NCBI GenBank assembly: GCA_031273365.1
Contig: JAISSA010000145.1
Coordinates: forward strand, 1 to 5,924
DNA: 5,924 nucleotides
Source: Synergistaceae bacterium
GTDB lineage: Bacteria; Synergistota; Synergistia; Synergistales; Aminobacteriaceae
Direction of reading: 5' to 3'
Position numbers and translations under genes: made by a program. The notes beneath the pieces were generated by a model. That model saw only the letters and a list, made by a program, of their open reading frames with translations, was not told where the DNA came from and did not search any database. Shown piece by piece: positions 4,990-5,924 of this stretch; the stretch's first letter is position 1, and the number at the start of each line of letters is the position of its first letter.

Positions 4990-5924
4990 ATGGCCAGGGA
5001 CACGGACAAAATTGTAAAGCTCCTGGGTGGCGACGCAAAGGACCTTCTGGAGTACAAATGCAGGGTGAGCGCGGAGTCCCTTTCTCTGCCGGGCCCCGAT
5101 TTCGTCGATCGTGTCTGGGGCGCGTCGGATCGTCCCGTTCCCGTGCTGCGCGCGCTTCAGTCGCTGTTCAGTCACGGACGGCTGGGGGAAACCGGTTATC
5201 TGTCCATCCTTCCCGTCGATCAGGGGGTGGAGCACTCCGCCGGCGCGTCGTTCGGCCCAAACCCCATTTACTTCGACCCGGAGAACATCGTCAAACTCGC
5301 CATCGAGGCCGGATGCAACGGCGTCGCCAGCACGCTGGGCGTACTGGGCATGGTCGCCCGCAAATACGCGCACAGGATCCCCTTCATTCTCAAGATCAAC
5401 CACAACGAACTGCTCTCCTATCCCGAAAGGCACGATCAGGTGCTCTTCGCCTCCGTGGAGCAGGCGTGGGACATGGGCGCCGTGGCCGTCGGCGCGACCA
5501 TCTACTTCGGCAGCGACGAGTCCACGCGGCAGATTCAGGAAATCTCCACGGCGTTCAGCCGCGCGCACGAGCTTGGCATGGCGACGATTCTCTGGTGCTA
5601 CCTGCGCAACGCCGCGTTTAAAACGAAGGAAAAGGACTACCACGTCTCCGCGGATCTGACGGGGCAGGGCAACCACCTTGGCGTGACGATCGAGGCCGAC
5701 ATCATCAAACAGAAGCTGCCCGAGAACAACGGCGGCTACCGGGCGCTCAACTTCGGCAAGACGTCGGCGGAGGTTTACGCCAAACTGACGTCCGATCATC
5801 CCATCGACCTGACCCGCTATCAGGTCCTGAACTGCTACGCCGGCAGGGCCGGACTGATCAACTCCGGCGGCGCGTCGGGCGGCGAGACCGACCTGGCGGA
5901 GGCCGTACGGACCGCCGTCATCAA
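4990..5924 (+). CDS. fbaB: Class I fructose-bisphosphate aldolase, DhnA/FbaB type (C-terminus outside window)
   Basis: Predicted cytoplasmic enzyme that reversibly cleaves fructose 1,6-bisphosphate into dihydroxyacetone phosphate and glyceraldehyde 3-phosphate, in glycolysis and gluconeogenesis, through a Schiff-base lysine rather than a metal. The first 311 codons are present; from memory, E. coli FbaB is about 350 residues, so roughly 40 are missing. The resemblance to E. coli FbaB is very close across the window: LSILPVDQGVEHSAGASF (D77, H82), AIEAGCNGVAST, VAVGATIYFGS, YHVSADLTGQGNHL, ADIIKQK, GRAGLINSGG and GGETDLAEAVRTAVI. The Schiff-base lysine is expected in ADIIKQK (K240 or K242), at the strand where DhnA aldolases carry it. 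The start is well supported by AGGAGG 7 nt upstream. The gene lies 108 bp after the kinase stop, past hairpins and a palindrome, so it probably has its own regulation. No frameshift is seen. Confidence 0.96.
   Translation, partial: MARDTDKIVKLLGGDAKDLLEYKCRVSAESLSLPGPDFVDRVWGASDRPVPVLRALQSLFSHGRLGETGYLSILPVDQGVEHSAGASFGPNPIYFDPENIVKLAIEAGCNGVASTLGVLGMVARKYAHRIPFILKINHNELLSYPERHDQVLFASVEQAWDMGAVAVGATIYFGSDESTRQIQEISTAFSRAHELGMATILWCYLRNAAFKTKEKDYHVSADLTGQGNHLGVTIEADIIKQKLPENNGGYRALNFGKTSAEVYAKLTSDHPIDLTRYQVLNCYAGRAGLINSGGASGGETDLAEAVRTAVI

Noticed and set aside
4960..5799. A 279-codon minus-strand open frame opposite the aldolase
   Set aside because: It is antisense to a highly conserved aldolase and has no ribosome site or recognisable domain.

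Overview
The window is a GC-rich bacterial chromosomal segment with densely packed genes and Shine-Dalgarno ribosome sites. It holds a complete-looking signalling locus followed by the start of a central-metabolism gene. No mobile element, CRISPR array, tRNA or rRNA is seen. The kinase type, the REC-HD-GYP pair and the DhnA-type aldolase suggest an anaerobic, Gram-negative-like bacterium such as a Synergistota or Desulfovibrio-like lineage. That placement is inference from gene content only.

Layout. (1) Positions 1-1932, minus strand: two tandem paralogous response regulators, each with a receiver (REC) domain joined to an HD-GYP cyclic-di-GMP phosphodiesterase domain. The leader-proximal one (1932-895) is complete. 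The second (847 to the window edge) is cut off. They are 47 bp apart with no visible terminator, so they are probably co-transcribed. (2) Positions 1933-2274: a divergent intergenic region with an AT-rich core near 2170-2230 and candidate promoters on both strands. (3) Positions 2275-4881, plus strand: a soluble hybrid sensor histidine kinase with GAF, PAS, HisKA, HATPase, REC and REC domains. (4) Positions 4882-4989: a structured intergenic region with mutually exclusive hairpins and a perfect 16-bp palindrome. (5) Positions 4990 to the end, plus strand: class I (DhnA/FbaB type) fructose-bisphosphate aldolase, about 311 of roughly 350 residues present.

How the parts may work together (inference). 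The kinase probably senses a cytoplasmic signal through its GAF and PAS domains. It would pass phosphate through its own receivers, and an HPt protein not encoded here, to the receivers of the two HD-GYP proteins, altering cyclic-di-GMP turnover. The aldolase is probably an independent glycolytic or gluconeogenic gene with its own strong ribosome site.

The most unusual features are departures from consensus in otherwise intact domains. The complete HD-GYP protein has Asn in place of the last conserved metal-binding Asp. The first kinase receiver has Pro in place of the conserved Thr/Ser. The kinase GAF domain carries a cluster of cysteines.
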